Shown here: positions 34,062-43,896 of the stretch, piece by piece | How the letters are laid out: the number at the start of each line of letters is the position of its first letter | Numbering within the stretch: the stretch's first letter is position 1 | NCBI RefSeq assembly: GCF_030486595.1 | Contig: NZ_JAUJZH010000007.1 | Span: forward strand, 1 to 64,000 | Length of the DNA stretch: 64,000 nt | From: Variovorax ginsengisoli | GTDB taxonomy: Bacteria; Pseudomonadota; Gammaproteobacteria; Burkholderiales; Burkholderiaceae_C | Direction of reading: 5' to 3' | The notes under the pieces: model-generated | Databases searched by the model: none | Told to the model about the DNA's origin: nothing | What the model saw: only the letters and a program-made list of their open reading frames with translations | Translations under genes and position numbers: made by a program

Positions 34062-34637
34062 TCACGCCCTAGGCGCGGGCGGATCGGTGTCGAGCGGCCC
34101 GATCCGAAGCCACGGCCAGCGTACGCGGTACGACTCGGCCTTGCGCTCGAACAGATCGCGGTGCGGCGTCAGCGGGTTCATCGTCAGCAGCCCGTCGTAG
34201 AGCAGCTTCAGCCCGTTCGGGGCGTAGAGTTCGGCGGGCCGGATGCCGACGCAGGTGGCCGGCACCAGGAAGCGATCGATGCCATCTTTCGCACTGTGCA
34301 GCGGGGCGTAGGGCTGACCGAAATGCGATTCGTACCAAAGGTGGACCCGCGCCTGGTTGGACGCTTCGACGGTGACGCCGAGGTCTCCCAGCACCGCGTC
34401 GACCCGCGCCTGCACGCCCTGCTCGCCCGCCGCCGAGGTGTCGGCGGCATCGAAGTAGAACAGGTCGTAGTCCTTGATGGCCGCCTCCGGCGCACGGCCC
34501 GCCTGCAGGTTCCACACCGTCTGGAACAGGCAGCCGGCGACCAGCCAGCCGTCCGGAAGGGCCAAGGCGGACCAGCGCTCGAGGATCGCGCGGTTGTGGC
34601 GGTTGCGGAGGACGTCGGCGAGGAAGCGGTCTTGCAT
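34062..34637 (-). CDS. Nucleotidyltransferase-fold protein (NTP_transf_6 family)
   Basis: A 191-residue protein of the nucleotidyltransferase-like family formerly called DUF925. IKDYDLFYFDAADTSA carries the two-Asp motif of the polymerase-beta-like fold, preceded by VAGCLFQTVWNLQAG. Biochemical function is not known for most members. It converges on gltL with only 5 bases between stop codons and is separated from the TRAP genes by a terminator. It appears to be a single-gene unit. Confidence 0.82.
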   Translation of the reverse strand: MQDRFLADVLRNRHNRAILERWSALALPDGWLVAGCLFQTVWNLQAGRAPEAAIKDYDLFYFDAADTSAAGEQGVQARVDAVLGDLGVTVEASNQARVHLWYESHFGQPYAPLHSAKDGIDRFLVPATCVGIRPAELYAPNGLKLLYDGLLTMNPLTPHRDLFERKAESYRVRWPWLRIGPLDTDPPAPRA

Positions 34638-34678
34638 GGCTTGATGAGCATAAGCGTGCCAGGCAGGCGAAAAGGATG

Positions 34679-34703
34679 AAAAAAGCCCCGCACCGCGGGG
34701 CTT
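34679..34703 (-). terminator. Rho-independent terminator after the TRAP binding-protein gene
   Basis: On the minus strand AAGCCCCGC pairs with GCGGGGCTT around a 3-base loop and is followed by a run of T (the plus strand reads six A at 34679-34684). It starts 23 bases after the stop codon of the binding-protein gene and should end the TRAP operon. Confidence 0.88.
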
Positions 34704-34725
34704 CGTCCATCGCCGCGAGGCCAGC

Positions 34726-35760
34726 CTACTTCGACCGCGCCGCCACCGCCTTCTCCGCCTTGGCCACCAGGTCGGCGCCGACCGTGTTCTTCCACTTGTC
34801 GTACACCGGCCGCGTGGCCTTGACGAAGGCTTCGCGCTCGTCGGGCGTGAGCTGGGTCACGGTCACGCCCATGCCGGCGATGTCCTTGAGCACCGGCTTG
34901 CCGGGCTCGACCAGGCCCTTGCGGGCAATGGCGATTTCCTGCTTGCCGGCGTCGAGCGCGGCCTGGCGCACGATGGCCTGGTCGGCCGGCGTCCACGAAG
35001 ACCAGACTTCCTTGTTGACCACGAACACCAGCGGATCGCACACGTAGCCCCAGGTGGTCACGAACTTCTGGCCCACGGTGTGCATCTTCAGCACCGTGAA
35101 CAGGAACAGCGGATTCTCCTGGCCGTCGACCGCGCCGCTGGCGAGCGCGGGCTGGGCGTCGGCCCAGCTCATCTGGGTCGGGTTGGCGCCCAGGGCGCTG
35201 AACATGTCGGAGTAGATCGGCGAGCCGACGACGCGGACCTTCATGCCCTTCAGGTCATCGGGCGTCTTGATCGGCTTCTTCGAGTTGGTCACTTCGCGGA
35301 AGCCGTTCTCGCCCCAGGCCAGCGGCACCACGCCGGCCTTGTCGAGCGTGGCGAAGATCTCCTTGCCGACCGGGCCCTGCGTCAGCGCGTCCACCGCCGC
35401 GTAGTCGGGCATCAGGAAGGGCATCGAGAACAGGTTGAGCTGCTTGACCTGCGGCGACCAGTTGATGGTCGAGCCGACCGCCATGTCGATCACGCCCTGG
35501 CGCAGCGCGCTGAACTCGCGCGTCTGGTCGCCCTGGATCAGCGACACGCCGGGGTACAGCTTGATGTTGATGCGGCCCTGGGTGCGCTCCTTGACCAGGT
35601 CGGCCCAGATGCGGCCGGCTTCGCCCCACGGCGTCGGCGGGCCCAGCACCAGCGACATCTTGTACTCGGCCTTGTAGGCCTGGGCGGTCGCGGCCACCGA
35701 GAAGCCGCCCAGCGTGGCAGCGACGGCGAGCAGGCCGAGCAGGGAACGACGGAATTTCAT
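34726..35760 (-). CDS. TRAP transporter solute-binding protein (DctP family)
   Basis: A 344-residue periplasmic receptor of the DctP family. Signal peptide 1-27 (cleavage near ATAQA). KVRVVGSPIYSDMFSALGA carries the conserved Arg that binds the ligand carboxylate, and the PTQMSWADAQPALASGAVDGQE segment is also typical. TRAP systems use an ion gradient to import organic acids. It is the distal gene of a dctQ-dctM-dctP order on the minus strand, with AAGGAGACTGTCC upstream and a terminator after it. The substrate is not predictable. Confidence 0.92.
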   Translation of the reverse strand: MKFRRSLLGLLAVAATLGGFSVAATAQAYKAEYKMSLVLGPPTPWGEAGRIWADLVKERTQGRINIKLYPGVSLIQGDQTREFSALRQGVIDMAVGSTINWSPQVKQLNLFSMPFLMPDYAAVDALTQGPVGKEIFATLDKAGVVPLAWGENGFREVTNSKKPIKTPDDLKGMKVRVVGSPIYSDMFSALGANPTQMSWADAQPALASGAVDGQENPLFLFTVLKMHTVGQKFVTTWGYVCDPLVFVVNKEVWSSWTPADQAIVRQAALDAGKQEIAIARKGLVEPGKPVLKDIAGMGVTVTQLTPDEREAFVKATRPVYDKWKNTVGADLVAKAEKAVAARSK

Positions 35761-35791
35761 GGACAGTCTCCTTAGTGAATGAATCGGAAAG

Positions 35792-37090
35792 TCAGTAGCC
35801 GAGCTTGCGCGGCAGCCAGAGTGCCAGTTCGGGCCAGATGATCACTGCCACCATGACGAGGAACATCGCGAACAGCATCCAGCCGACCCAGCGCACGGTC
35901 TCTTCCATGCGCACGTTGGCGATGCGGCAGGAGACCATGAGGTTGACGGCCAGCGGCGGCGTGAACTGGCCCAGCGCGACCTTCAGCGTGAGGATGACGC
36001 CGAACCACACCGGGTCCCACTTGTAGTACTGCACGATCGGCCACAGCAGCGGCACGAAGATCAGGAAGATCGAGACGCCGTCGAGGAACATGCCGACCGT
36101 GATCAGCAGCAGGATCAGCAGCGACAGCACGCCGTACTCGCCGAGCCCCGAATTGACGATGGCGCGGGTGACCGGATCGATCACGCCGAGGGTCGACAAC
36201 GAGTAGGCGAAGATGCCCGCCAGCGACACCACCAGCAGGATCACGGCCGACAGCTCGCCCGATTCGCGCAGGATCACGAACAGGTCGCGGACCTTGATCG
36301 TGCGGTGGACCGCCATGCCGACGAAGAGCCCGTAGAACACCGCCACCACCGCCGCCTCGGTCGGCGTGAAGAGGCCGGCGCGCATGCCGCCCAGGATCAG
36401 CACCGGCGCCGCCAGGCCCCAGGTGGCCTCGCGGAAGCTCCTCCAGAAGGGCGGGCGCGGCAGGCTGGATTCGAGTGCGCCCATCTTGTTCTTGCGGGCC
36501 AGCCACACGGCCGGGACGATCAGCGCCACGCCGGCCAGGATGCCGGGGATCATGCCGGCGGCAAAAAGCGCCGGCACGGAAGCACCGGGGACCAGCACCG
36601 AGTAGACGATGAAGGCGACTGAAGGCGGGATCAGGATGTCGGTGGCGGCGGCGGCGCCGACCACGCTGGCCGAGTAGGCGGCCGGGTAGCCGGCGCGCGA
36701 CATGGCGGTGATCATCACGGCGCCGACCGCGGCGGCATTGGCCGGGCCGGAGCCCGAGATGCCGCCGAGGAACATCGCCACCACGATCGCCACCAGCGGC
36801 AGCATGCCGGGGCCGCGGCCGACGATCGCGATCGCGAAGTTGACCAGGCGCAGCGCCACGCCCGAGCGGTCGAAGATCGAGCCGACCAGGACGAACATCG
36901 GGATCGCGAGCAGGGGGTACTTGCCGAGGCCGGCGTAGAAGTTCTGCGGCACGGCAAGCAGGCCGAACCATTGCGCTTCGCCGTTGGCCAGCGCGATGCA
37001 GGCGGCACCGGCGAGGCCGAGCGCGGCGCCGATCGGCACGCCGACCAGCATCATCGCCACGAAGGCGACGAAGAGCAGCGTGGGGATCAT
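35792..37090 (-). CDS. TRAP transporter large permease (DctM family)
   Basis: A 432-residue membrane protein with about 12 hydrophobic segments, the ion-coupled transport subunit. Signatures include MFLGGISGSGPANAAAVG, AAAATDILIPPSVAFIVY and MFLDGVSIFLIFVPLLWPI. The ATG at 37090 overlaps the stop of the small permease gene (ATGA), which fixes the start; the longer upstream reading is the overlap with that gene. It is followed by the binding-protein gene after 31 bases. Confidence 0.92.
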   Translation of the reverse strand: MIPTLLFVAFVAMMLVGVPIGAALGLAGAACIALANGEAQWFGLLAVPQNFYAGLGKYPLLAIPMFVLVGSIFDRSGVALRLVNFAIAIVGRGPGMLPLVAIVVAMFLGGISGSGPANAAAVGAVMITAMSRAGYPAAYSASVVGAAAATDILIPPSVAFIVYSVLVPGASVPALFAAGMIPGILAGVALIVPAVWLARKNKMGALESSLPRPPFWRSFREATWGLAAPVLILGGMRAGLFTPTEAAVVAVFYGLFVGMAVHRTIKVRDLFVILRESGELSAVILLVVSLAGIFAYSLSTLGVIDPVTRAIVNSGLGEYGVLSLLILLLITVGMFLDGVSIFLIFVPLLWPIVQYYKWDPVWFGVILTLKVALGQFTPPLAVNLMVSCRIANVRMEETVRWVGWMLFAMFLVMVAVIIWPELALWLPRKLGY

Positions 37091-37647
37091 CGCTCCGAAT
37101 CCCCGTAGTTGGTCTTGCGGCCGCGGCGGATGAACAGGCCCAGCGCCCGCAGCGCGATGGCGAAGGAGACGATCGGCAGCCAGATCGAATACCACCATTG
37201 CGGCACGCCGATGCCGGGCGAGGTCTCTTCGAAGCGGTAGTCGTCCCACACCACGCGCACGCTGAGCGCGCCGATCAGCAGGAACAGCAGCGCGACCGTG
37301 ATCGCGCCGAACTGCGCCAGCCGCTTGCGCCGCGCCATGCTGCCGCTCTCGGCGAAGTACTCGATGCGGATGTGGCGATCGCGCGCCACCGCGGCCGATC
37401 CTGCGACCAGCGCCAGCAGGATCATCAGGAAGACCGAGAACTCCTCGGTCCAGGCGAACGACGAGTCGGTGAAGTAGCGCACCAGCACGTTGGCGAAGGT
37501 GATGCAGGCCAGCAGGCCCATGATGAGCACGGTCGCCCAGTCTTCGATCGCGAGCGGAACGCGGGTCGGCTCGTCGGCGGCTTCGATTTCAGGGGGCAGG
37601 GGGCTGGCGGCGTCCAGCACGGGGCCGGACTCGGTGGGAGAGGTCAT
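37087..37647 (-). CDS. TRAP transporter small permease (DctQ family)
   Basis: A protein of about 186 residues with four hydrophobic segments and the DctQ-type core (ANVLVRYFTDSSFAWTEEF, ARDRHIRIEYF). It supports the large permease DctM. The start is uncertain: ATG 37647 gives a normal length but has no ribosome site, and GTG at 37713 is in frame. An acidic, Pro-rich N-terminal tail precedes the first helix. It is the first gene of the TRAP operon. Confidence 0.85.
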   Translation of the reverse strand: MTSPTESGPVLDAASPLPPEIEAADEPTRVPLAIEDWATVLIMGLLACITFANVLVRYFTDSSFAWTEEFSVFLMILLALVAGSAAVARDRHIRIEYFAESGSMARRKRLAQFGAITVALLFLLIGALSVRVVWDDYRFEETSPGIGVPQWWYSIWLPIVSFAIALRALGLFIRRGRKTNYGDSER

Positions 37648-37733
37648 CGGGGGGAGCAGGAAGGTGAGGGCACGTCGTGTCACCGGGCGGACGCCGGGAC
37701 GCGGTCCGTACACCTCGACAGGGAAGCAGCCAG

Positions 37734-37748
37734 GGATCGTAACGATCC
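37734..37748. repeat. 15-bp palindrome upstream of the TRAP operon
   Basis: GGATCG-TAA-CGATCC is a perfect 6-bp inverted repeat, about 90-100 bases upstream of the small permease ATG and 46 bases after the etfA stop. It could be an operator for the TRAP genes, perhaps for a GntR- or LysR-type regulator. None is adjacent. Confidence 0.4.
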
Positions 37749-37793
37749 ATGACCATTTCCATATCGGGGGTTTCCTTAGCCTGCCGCCCCGGC

Positions 37794-38729
37794 TCAGAGC
37801 GCCTTGACCAGTTCCGGCACGGCCGTGAACAGGTCGGCCACCAGGCCGTAGTCGGCCACCGAGAAGATCGGCGCCTCTTCGTCCTTGTTGATCGCCACGA
37901 TCACCTTGGAGTCCTTCATGCCCGCCAGATGCTGGATCGCGCCCGAGATGCCGGCGGCGATGTACAGCTGCGGCGCGACGATCTTGCCGGTCTGGCCCAC
38001 TTGCCAGTCGTTCGGGGCGTAGCCCGCGTCCACCGCCGCGCGGCTGGCGCCCAGGCCGGCGTTGAGCTTGTCGGCCAGGGGCGCCATCACTTCCTGGAAC
38101 TTCTCGGCGCTGCCCAGCGCCCGGCCGCCCGAGACGATGATCTTGGCGGCCGTCAGTTCGGGGCGTTCGCTCTTGGTGACTTCGCGGCCGACGAAGCTGG
38201 ACTTGCCGCTGTCGGCGACGCCGTCGACGGTTTCGATCGCTGCGCTGCCACCGGTGGCAGCGGCCGCATCGAAGCCCGTGGTGCGCACCGTGACCACCTT
38301 GATCGCGTCGTTGCTCTGCACGATCGCAATCGCGTTGCCCGCATAGATCGGACGCTCGAAGGTGTCGGGGCTGTCGACCTTGGTGATGTCGCTGATCTGG
38401 GCGACGTCCAGCAGCGCGGCCACGCGCGGGGCCACGTTCTTGCCGTTGGCGGTCGAGGGGAACAGGATGTGGCTGTAGTTCTTGGCGATGGCCAGGACCT
38501 GGGCTGCAACGTTCTCGGCCAGGTTCTCGGCCAGGGACGGGCTGTCGGCGACGATCACCTTGGCGACGCCTGCGACCTGGGAGGCGGCCTTGCCGGCTTC
38601 GGCGGCGTTGGCACCGGCCACCAGCACGTGGACGTCTCCGCTGGCGCAGGCGATGCCTGCAGTCACGGTGTTGAGGGTCGCCGGCTTCAGCGTGGCGTGG
38701 TCGTGTTCGGCAATAACAAGTACGGTCAT
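37794..38729 (-). CDS. etfA: Electron transfer flavoprotein, alpha subunit
   Basis: A 311-residue ETF alpha subunit that binds FAD and passes electrons from acyl-CoA dehydrogenases to ETF-quinone oxidoreductase. The C-terminal FAD region is clear: [27 protein letters not shown] and [19 protein letters not shown]. It follows etfB by 11 bases with AGGAACAACGAC as ribosome site. It is the second gene of the etfBA operon, whose promoter carries the same motif as the TetR gene of the acyl-CoA operon. Confidence 0.95.
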   Translation of the reverse strand: MTVLVIAEHDHATLKPATLNTVTAGIACASGDVHVLVAGANAAEAGKAASQVAGVAKVIVADSPSLAENLAENVAAQVLAIAKNYSHILFPSTANGKNVAPRVAALLDVAQISDITKVDSPDTFERPIYAGNAIAIVQSNDAIKVVTVRTTGFDAAAATGGSAAIETVDGVADSGKSSFVGREVTKSERPELTAAKIIVSGGRALGSAEKFQEVMAPLADKLNAGLGASRAAVDAGYAPNDWQVGQTGKIVAPQLYIAAGISGAIQHLAGMKDSKVIVAINKDEEAPIFSVADYGLVADLFTAVPELVKAL

Positions 38730-38740
38730 GTCGTTGTTCC

Positions 38741-39490
38741 TCAGATCACCTTGGCTTCGTTCTTCAGCTTGTCCACCAGCGTGGCGACATCCGGCACCTT
38801 GATGCCGGCGCCGCGCTTCGGCGGCTCGCTGACCTTCAGGGTCTTCAGGCGCGGCTTGACATCTACGCCCAGGTCTTCCGGCTTGAACGTGTCCAGCTGC
38901 TTCTTCTTGGCCTTCATGATGTTGGGCAAGGTCACGTAGCGCGGCTCGTTCAGGCGCAGGTCGGTCGTGATGACGGCCGGCACGGAAAGAGAAATGGTCT
39001 CCAGGCCGCCATCGACTTCACGTGTCACGTTGACCTTGTCGCCCGCCACTTCGACCTTCGAGGCGAAGGTCGCCTGCGGCAGATCGGCCAACGCCGCCAG
39101 CATCTGGCCGGTCTGGTTGGCGTCGTCGTCGATCGCCTGCTTGCCCAGGATGATCAGCCCGGGCTGCTCCTTGTCGACCAGCGCCTTGAGCAGCTTGGCC
39201 ACGGCCAGCGGCTGCAGCTCTTCGGTGGTCTCGACCAGGATGCCGCGGTCGGCGCCGATGGCCATCGCGGTGCGCAGGGTCTCCTGGCACTTCGCGTCGC
39301 CGCACGAGACCGCGATGATCTCGGTGGCGGCGCCCTTCTCCTTCAGGCGCACGGCTTCTTCGACGGCGATCTCGTCGAAGGGGTTCATGCTCATCTTGAC
39401 GTTGGCAATATCGACACCGGTGCCGTCGCTCTTCACGCGCACCTTGACGTTGTAGTCGACGACCCGCTTGACGGGAACAAGAATCTTCAT
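38741..39490 (-). CDS. etfB: Electron transfer flavoprotein, beta subunit
   Basis: A 249-residue ETF beta subunit, the AMP-binding partner of Etf[39 protein letters not shown] and [20 protein letters not shown] are typical. TGGAGTC precedes the ATG. The 140-base region upstream holds a perfect TATAAT and the shared operator-like 13-mer. ETF is the electron acceptor for the acyl-CoA dehydrogenase encoded at 15700-17496. Confidence 0.95.
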   Translation of the reverse strand: MKILVPVKRVVDYNVKVRVKSDGTGVDIANVKMSMNPFDEIAVEEAVRLKEKGAATEIIAVSCGDAKCQETLRTAMAIGADRGILVETTEELQPLAVAKLLKALVDKEQPGLIILGKQAIDDDANQTGQMLAALADLPQATFASKVEVAGDKVNVTREVDGGLETISLSVPAVITTDLRLNEPRYVTLPNIMKAKKKQLDTFKPEDLGVDVKPRLKTLKVSEPPKRGAGIKVPDVATLVDKLKNEAKVI

Positions 39491-39608
39491 TGGTTTGACT
39501 CCATTGAATTGCGAAACCGGGGCTTGCAGGCAGCAGGCGATTTTAGGCGCCGGCCTCCGCGAGAACTGTTCATTTCAATCAGGGGGCGACGCCGGGGCCG
39601 CAGAAATA

Positions 39609-39635
39609 GAACGGTCGTGCTTTTTTGTGATTATA
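39609..39635 (-). promoter_or_regulatory. etfBA promoter with candidate TetR operator (shared motif, copy 2)
   Basis: On the minus strand TATAAT (39635-39630) is a perfect -10 box overlapping the last codon of the MscS gene. AGCACGACCGTTC (39621-39609) starts at about the transcription start and is identical to the motif at 14922-14934, again flanked by A- and T-rich bases. A repressor there would block initiation. The -35 region is weak. Confidence 0.65.
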
Positions 39636-40911
39636 GGCGACCCGCATCGGCAAGAGAAGTAGCGGCTGGTAACGACTCGACATGCAGCACGCTCTGCGGG
39701 TAGGGAATGGCGATGCCTGCCGTGCGCAGGCCATCGAGAATGGCGACGTTGATGGCCGAGCGCACGTTGTCCCGGCCCTTGTCCGGATCGGCGACCCAGA
39801 AATTGAGCGTGAACTCGAGCCCATGGGGCGCGAAGGTCAAGAGGAAGGCGACCGGCGCCGGATCGGTCAGGACGCGCGGCTGCGCCGCCGCCGCGGCGCA
39901 CAGGATGGCCTGCACCCGCGCCACGTCGCTGTCGTAGCCGACCACAATCGTGGTCGTGATGTTGAACTTGCGGTCGGCCAGCGACAGGTTCTCGACCCGG
40001 CTCGTGATCAGCGATTCGTTCGGCACGATCGACTCGCGGCCATTGCCCGCCCGCACCAGCGTGTAGCGGGTCTTGATGTCGGTGATGCGCCCCTCGAAGC
40101 CATCGACGCGGACGTTGTCGCCGATGCGGATCGAGCGCTCGAGCAGGATCACGAAGCCGCTCACGTAGTTGGCCGCCAGCTTCTGCAGGCCGAAGCCCAG
40201 GCCGACTCCGAGCGCGCCGCCCAGCACCGACAGCGCGGTCAGGTCCACCCCCACCGCCGACAGCGCGAACAGCAGGCCGATCAGCAGCAGAAAGGCACGG
40301 ATCGCGTTCGATGCCACCTTGCGCATCGACAGGTCGGCCACCGCCTCGCGCAGGATCCGTTTCTCGATGGTCTGCGAGATCCACAGGGCGATGACCAGCA
40401 CCAGGCCGGCCGAAAAAATGCCGTTCAGGATGGTGCGCAGGCTGACGCCCGGGCGGCCGAACGCCAGGGTGATCTCGTCGAGTTCGGCCAGCACCGGCTG
40501 CAGCAGGCCGACGATCCAGAGCACGGCGCCGATCCAGGCCAGCCACGAGATGGTGCGCTCGACCAGGCGCGCCATCGCGGAAGCCGGAAACACCGCGCTC
40601 AGGACGCGGGCAAAAAAGCGGATCGCGACCAGCGACACGAACACCGACACCGCGATGCGCAGCACCAGCACCGGCTGGTAGACCCCGGTGGCGCGCCGCG
40701 CCAGGTCGGTGAGGACCAGCGCCAGCAGCGGGAACAGCAGGCCGTCGATGGTGCGCTGGCCGAACCAGATCGAATCCTTGGGCTGGTCGCGGCCGAACCA
40801 GCGACACACGGCCCAGGCGACCAGCAGGCAACCGACCAGGATGGCGACCTCGATCCAGACGCTGCGGGCCTCGATCTGCGAAAGTTTCTGGGTGAACTCG
40901 GTGAAATTCAT
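39631..40911 (-). CDS. Mechanosensitive channel of the MscS family
   Basis: A 426-residue channel with several N-terminal helices and the MscS core at about 200-330. The pore helix is the Gly/Ala-rich GGALGVGLGFGLQKLAANY, followed by SGFVILLERSIRIGDNVRV and the beta domain. Such channels release solutes on hypo-osmotic shock. It starts 6 bases after the stop of the HDAC-family gene, so the two form an operon. Its 3' end overlaps the etfB promoter. It has five or more predicted helices, more than E. coli MscS. Confidence 0.9.
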   Translation of the reverse strand: MNFTEFTQKLSQIEARSVWIEVAILVGCLLVAWAVCRWFGRDQPKDSIWFGQRTIDGLLFPLLALVLTDLARRATGVYQPVLVLRIAVSVFVSLVAIRFFARVLSAVFPASAMARLVERTISWLAWIGAVLWIVGLLQPVLAELDEITLAFGRPGVSLRTILNGIFSAGLVLVIALWISQTIEKRILREAVADLSMRKVASNAIRAFLLLIGLLFALSAVGVDLTALSVLGGALGVGLGFGLQKLAANYVSGFVILLERSIRIGDNVRVDGFEGRITDIKTRYTLVRAGNGRESIVPNESLITSRVENLSLADRKFNITTTIVVGYDSDVARVQAILCAAAAAQPRVLTDPAPVAFLLTFAPHGLEFTLNFWVADPDKGRDNVRSAINVAILDGLRTAGIAIPYPQSVLHVESLPAATSLADAGRL

Positions 40912-40917
40912 CGGCGG

Positions 40918-41871
40918 CTAGAGATCGGCGAGCACGCGCACGTGCTCCTCGACGCTGCGCGCCAGGGCGTCGAGGTTGTAGCCGCCCTCCAGCATCGAGA
41001 CGATGCGGCCCTTTGAATGGCGCCGCGCGACGTCGACCACGCGGCTGGTGATCCAGCCGAAGTCGTGCTCGTTGAGCCGCAGCTGCCCCAGTTCGTCGTC
41101 GCGGTGGGCATCGAAGCCGGCGCTGACGAAGATCATCTGCGGCTTGAACTCCTCCAGCCGCGGCATCCAGCAGGCCTCGATCAGCTCGCGCACGTCCATG
41201 CCCTTGGTGTAGGCCGGCACCGGCAGGTTGAGCATGTTCGGCGCCGGGTGCTCGGTGCCGCTGTACGGATAGAACGGGTGCTGGAAGATTCCGACCATCA
41301 GCACCCGCGGGTCGTTGCTCAGGATGTCCTCGGTGCCGTTGCCGTGGTGGACGTCGAAATCGACCACCGCGACCCGTTCCAGCCCGTGGGCCTCGATCGC
41401 ATGGCGCACCGCGACCGCGATGTTGTTGAAGAAGCAGAAGCCCATCGCCTTGTCGCGGCAGGCGTGGTGGCCGGGCGGACGCACGGCGCAGAAGGCGTTG
41501 TCGACCTGGCCGCCGATCACCGCGTCGGTGGCAGCGATGGCGGCGCCGGCGGCGCGCCGGGCGGCCAGCACCGTGAAGCGCGTGAGCGTGGTGTCGGGGT
41601 CGATCTGCGCGTGGTCGGGCCCTCCGGCCGGCGCGTCCTCGATCAGGCGCTGGCTCAATGCCTCGAGGTGCTCCATATGGGCCACGCTGTGCGCGCGCGT
41701 GATCTGGGGCAAGGTGGCCAGCGGGACCTCAATGCGTTCCAGGGCATCGCCGACGCCGGTGAGGAGCAATCGGTCTTCGATCGCGTCGAGCCGCGCGGGG
41801 CATTCGGGATGGCCCGGCCCCATGTCGTGCTTCCAGCAATCGCGGTGTGTGAAGTAGCCGGTCTTACCCAT
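40918..41871 (-). CDS. Histone deacetylase-family amidohydrolase
   Basis: A 317-residue zinc hydrolase of the HDAC/AcuC/acetylpolyamine amidohydrolase superfamily. Active-site pieces are RPPGHHA (His pair), DFDVHHGNGTEDI (zinc Asp and His) and SAGFDAHRDDELGQL (second zinc Asp). Bacterial members deacetylate polyamines, acetoin-related substrates or proteins; which applies is unclear. ATG 41871 is chosen because the upstream reading overlaps the divergent MoxR gene. It is the first of two genes, before the MscS channel. Confidence 0.9.
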   Translation of the reverse strand: MGKTGYFTHRDCWKHDMGPGHPECPARLDAIEDRLLLTGVGDALERIEVPLATLPQITRAHSVAHMEHLEALSQRLIEDAPAGGPDHAQIDPDTTLTRFTVLAARRAAGAAIAATDAVIGGQVDNAFCAVRPPGHHACRDKAMGFCFFNNIAVAVRHAIEAHGLERVAVVDFDVHHGNGTEDILSNDPRVLMVGIFQHPFYPYSGTEHPAPNMLNLPVPAYTKGMDVRELIEACWMPRLEEFKPQMIFVSAGFDAHRDDELGQLRLNEHDFGWITSRVVDVARRHSKGRIVSMLEGGYNLDALARSVEEHVRVLADL

Positions 41872-41935
41872 GATCGATTCACGCCGTATCCCCACGCGGC
41901 ATGGGCCCGCCGGGGCTTTACGGTATTGTTTGCAT

Positions 41936-42864
<929 letters not shown>

Positions 42865-42868
<4 letters not shown>

Positions 42869-43896
42869 CGACGCCGGCGCCGGGCCGCTCCCAAGGCGAA
42901 TTCCGGGGCGCTGCCGCGCGGAGGTCGCTCGTCGCGCCGTTGCGCCGGCGCATCGACCGCTGGTTCCTGAGCCGGCGCCCGCCGTCCGATGCGCTCGAAC
43001 TGACCCAGCGCAACGTCTACATCGTGCCGACCCCGGCCGGCTGGATGCTGGCGGCCACGCTGCTCCTGCTGCTGGTCGCATCGATCAACTACCAGCTCAA
43101 TCTCGGCTACCTGCTGACCTTCCTGCTGGCGGGCAGCGTGGCGGTCGGCATGCATGTATGCCACGGCACGCTGCGGGGCCTGGCGCTGCACCTGCTCACG
43201 CCCGAGCCGCGCTACGCCGGTGCCGCCGCGGTGTTCCGCGTGGTGCTCGACAACACACGGCGGCGCACGCGCTACGGCATCGGGCTGGCGGTGCACCGCA
43301 GCGGCCAGTGGGCCTGGTGCGACGTGCCGGCCGAGGGCAGCGCCACGGTCGAGGTGGCTTTCAGGCCCGAGCGGCGCGGCCTGCACCCGGTGCCCACGCT
43401 GACCGCCGAGACCCGCTTTCCGCTCGGGACGTTCCGAGTCTGGACCGTGTGGCGGCCGGCCTCTCAGGTGCTGGTCTACCCGGCGCCCGAGACCCATCCG
43501 CCGCCGCTGCCGCCCGGCGAGCCGCTGGCCGGACCGGCCGCCTCGGCCGCGCTGCGCGCCCATGCCGCGGGCGAATACGACGGCGTGCGCGCCTACCGCC
43601 GCGGCGATCCGCTGAAGCTGGTGGTGTGGAAGCGCGCGGCGCAGGCCCAGGCCCGGGGCTCGGAAGACCTCGTGAGCCGCGATACCCAGCAGGCCCAGCG
43701 GCAGGAGCTCTGGCTCGACGCCCAGGCCACCGGCCTGCCCGGCCTCGAAGCACGGGTCTCCCGGCTCTGCGCCTGGGTTTTGATGGCCGACCGGCTGGGC
43801 GTGGACTACGGCCTGCGGGTCGCCGGCCGCGTGCTGCCGCCATCGCAGGGCGAAGCCCACAAGCGGCAATGTCTGGAGGCGCTGGCCCTATGCTGA
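42865..43896 (+). CDS. DUF58 protein
   Basis: A 343-residue protein with two hydrophobic helices near 55-95 and a DUF58 domain with the signature GVRAYRRGDPLKLVVWKRAA. DUF58 proteins have a VWA-like fold and commonly sit with MoxR and transglutaminases. It starts with GTG overlapping the moxR stop and ends by overlapping the TgpA-like gene by 7 bases. The unit is probably membrane-anchored with its DUF58 domain in the cytosol. Confidence 0.88.
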
